Positions 30,548 through 32,320 of a DNA stretch of 32,320 nucleotides are shown piece by piece. Origin of the DNA: Lewinella cohaerens DSM 23179 (GTDB lineage Bacteria > Bacteroidota > Bacteroidia > Chitinophagales > Saprospiraceae); NCBI RefSeq assembly GCF_000379805.1, contig NZ_KB903542.1, positions 117,690 to 150,009 on the forward strand. The letters run 5' to 3'. Position 1 is the first letter of the stretch; each line of letters begins with the position of its first letter. The translations under genes and the position numbers were made by a program. The notes beneath the pieces are model-generated. The model worked only from the letters and a program-made list of their open reading frames with translations, had not been told where the DNA came from and searched no databases.

Positions 30548-32320
30548 ATGAAATTTAATCTACTCAAATTACTTGTGCTTATCCTATTATCTTCATTTAA
30601 CAACCTTGGTGCTCAAATAAATACACAATGGGGGCCAGATGGATATGTGAAAATCGAAAATGGTTCAGGTGGTATGATGGCAGACTTAGAACCTGGCGAT
30701 AGGTTCAGCCGTGATCATGACCAAGCCGGGGATATTAATGGAGATGGTGTTATAGACCTTGTCATTGGTGCTCGTTCTGATGATGATGGTGCAACAGACG
30801 CAGGTGCCGTTTATATTGTGTTTTTGAATAATGATGGAACAGTTCAGTCTAATCAAAAAATATCAATGCTAGAAGGGGGATTTAATGAAACCTTGCTTGA
30901 AAATAATTTCTTTGGTTACGGGGTTGCAGGAATAGGTGATTACGATAATGATGGCATTCCAGATATAGCAGCTTCGGCACCCGCTTCAACCAATAGAGCT
31001 TTATATATTATTCATCTAAACAGCGATGGAACAGTAAAGAATTTTGTAAAAAACACAGCTATTGTTGCACAAGGGCTTTCAGCTATTGGTGATATTAACA
31101 ATGACGGTAGAATTGATTTAGTTGCTTGTGACCCAAGTTCAGATATTGGAGGTAACAATACTGGAGCTATTAGTATCCTTTTTTTGAATAATGACTCGCA
31201 AGTAATACCCGAACAAACAGTATTAATAAACCCTTTAAGTGGTGGATTAGGAACAGGGCTACTTCCAGGGGATGAGTTTGAAGGAAGAGAGGTAGCTATG
31301 CTAGGAGATCTCGATGGTGACGGAACAAAAGAATTAGCTGTGGGTGCTTTTAAATCTGATGGTGGAAAAGGAGCAATCTGGATATTGTCCTTGAATAACT
31401 CAACTTTTAATGTCGCATCTAAACTTAAAATCACAGAAGGACTCAATGGCTTTACTGATACGCTGACGGTTGGTTCGAATCCCAATGGATCTCAAGGTGC
31501 AAATTTTGGGCATGCATTGTGCAAAGTTGGAGATCTCAATGGAGATGGTGTGCCTGATTTGATGACCGGAGCAAACCAGCAAAATGAAGACTGGGGCTAC
31601 ATTTTATACCTCAATGAAGATAAGACAGTAAAAACGTATACTCGAATCAATAATACGGATGGTGGTTTTGGATTCACTTTAACCCCTGAAGACAGATTCT
31701 CCCGTTCTATTTCTTTTATTGGTGATTTGAGAGGCGATGGAACAATAGCAGTAAACTATGGTGGGGGAGCAGGAGCAGGTAGTGCCGGAGCTTTATATTT
31801 ATTGTTTTTCAAACCCTGTGAATTCAATCAACAAGCTGGTTTAAATCATTGGACTGGGGGAAATACACTTTTCACAAATTGGAATCATACGGCCCAAATG
31901 CTTACAAGTGACGCATTGACATTCGAACAATGCACATTCAAGGCTTTTGAAACAAATGCACCCTACATGACTTATAATTCTAATGACGGAAGGTGTATCT
32001 GTAAAGACTCTACCGCCATTCTAGCAGTAAGTACTGAATTGAGTACTGCATATACTAACGAATGTAATAGTTTTATAACCACTGATACTAATGACCCAAT
32101 TACTGCAAATCAAGTAATCGTATTTCCCAATCCAACCAGTTCAGAAGTGGTTTTAAAAATCAATGATGCCTCATTTACCAGTAATGATAGAATCACTCTT
32201 TTTTCATTAATTGGTCATCAGCTTTATTCAGCAGAAATAAATTCGCTACAAACCAAGATCAACTTATCAAACTATCCAAAAGGTATTTACATTTTGGTGG
32301 CCACGATCAATGGTACATCA
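30548..32320 (+). CDS. FG-GAP repeat T9SS-sorted surface protein (runs off right edge)
   Basis: An open frame runs from the ATG at 30548 to the window end (591 codons), so the last few residues are missing. It has a signal peptide (about 1-23, ending NLGAQ). At least six FG-GAP/VCBS-like calcium-binding units follow, such as GDINGDGVIDLVIGA, GDYDNDGIPDIA, GDINNDGRIDLV, GDLDGDGTKELAVGA and GDLNGDGVPDLM; this array should form an integrin-like beta-propeller. A cysteine-rich section (GRCICKDS-like) comes next. The end, VIVFPNPTSSEVVLKI with INLSNYPKGIYILVA, is a T9SS type A sorting domain. Base composition is clearly more AT-rich than the EF-G-like gene before it. Confidence 0.9.
   Translation, partial: MKFNLLKLLVLILLSSFNNLGAQINTQWGPDGYVKIENGSGGMMADLEPGDRFSRDHDQAGDINGDGVIDLVIGARSDDDGATDAGAVYIVFLNNDGTVQSNQKISMLEGGFNETLLENNFFGYGVAGIGDYDNDGIPDIAASAPASTNRALYIIHLNSDGTVKNFVKNTAIVAQGLSAIGDINNDGRIDLVACDPSSDIGGNNTGAISILFLNNDSQVIPEQTVLINPLSGGLGTGLLPGDEFEGREVAMLGDLDGDGTKELAVGAFKSDGGKGAIWILSLNNSTFNVASKLKITEGLNGFTDTLTVGSNPNGSQGANFGHALCKVGDLNGDGVPDLMTGANQQNEDWGYILYLNEDKTVKTYTRINNTDGGFGFTLTPEDRFSRSISFIGDLRGDGTIAVNYGGGAGAGSAGALYLLFFKPCEFNQQAGLNHWTGGNTLFTNWNHTAQMLTSDALTFEQCTFKAFETNAPYMTYNSNDGRCICKDSTAILAVSTELSTAYTNECNSFITTDTNDPITANQVIVFPNPTSSEVVLKINDASFTSNDRITLFSLIGHQLYSAEINSLQTKINLSNYPKGIYILVATINGTS

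Noticed and set aside
31012-31582. Minus-strand open frames of 157 and 60 residues inside the last gene
   Set aside because: They lie opposite a continuous plus-strand frame with signal peptide, FG-GAP repeats and sorting domain, which explains the region fully.

Overview
The window looks like chromosomal DNA from a marine-type Bacteroidota bacterium, most likely of the Saprospiria (Lewinella-like). This rests on several observations: the gene order bamD–rpoZ–coaBC–DUF4835, type IX secretion system (T9SS) parts (PorQ and a DUF4835/PorD-type protein), two secreted proteins with T9SS type A C-terminal sorting domains, a mevalonate-pathway gene pair, and promoter-like sequences matching the Bacteroidota -7 element TAnnTTTG. 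I see no rRNA, tRNA, CRISPR array, insertion sequence or prophage.

Layout. 1-755 (minus): start of a polytopic membrane protein that runs off the left edge. 876-6879 (plus): UDP-glucose 6-dehydrogenase, a MORN/YwqK-like lipoprotein, PorQ, a SIMPL-domain protein and a secreted erythromycin-esterase-family protein. 6945-7211 (minus): a small tail-anchored-like protein with a clear terminator. 7521-13016 (minus): a tight four-gene operon, HMG-CoA synthase – CHAT protease with TPRs – CYTH protein – GHMP (mevalonate) kinase. 13320-14081: yaaA, preceded by a palindrome that touches its promoter. 14236-19140: bamD, rpoZ, coaBC, DUF4835 and a secreted protein of unknown function, all co-directional. 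19256-19438: a 60-residue membrane protein with a DnaJ-type zinc-finger motif. 19779-21068: a glycine-rich T9SS cargo protein ending in a strong terminator. 21256-26629 (plus): VOC protein, an N-terminally truncated POT-type transporter, a 4-TM protein, DUF2071, a 2-TM protein, DinB-like protein, fatty acid hydroxylase/sterol desaturase and a DUF6940 protein. 26638-27926 (minus): HD hydrolase and YjjG-type nucleotidase. 28285-30411: a divergent EF-G-like GTPase. 30548-32320: an FG-GAP repeat T9SS cargo protein that runs off the right edge.

Most of the window is ordinary housekeeping and envelope biology. The observation I would follow first is the CHAT-family protease and CYTH protein inserted between two mevalonate-pathway genes in an operon with 16-, 13- and 7-base gaps. 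Second-tier leads are the truncated POT transporter translationally overlapping a VOC gene, the 10-bp-arm inverted repeat in front of the hydroxylase gene, the membrane-tethered DnaJ-like zinc microprotein, and several unexplained hairpins in intergenic DNA. I did not find clear evidence for a wholly new defence or mobile system.
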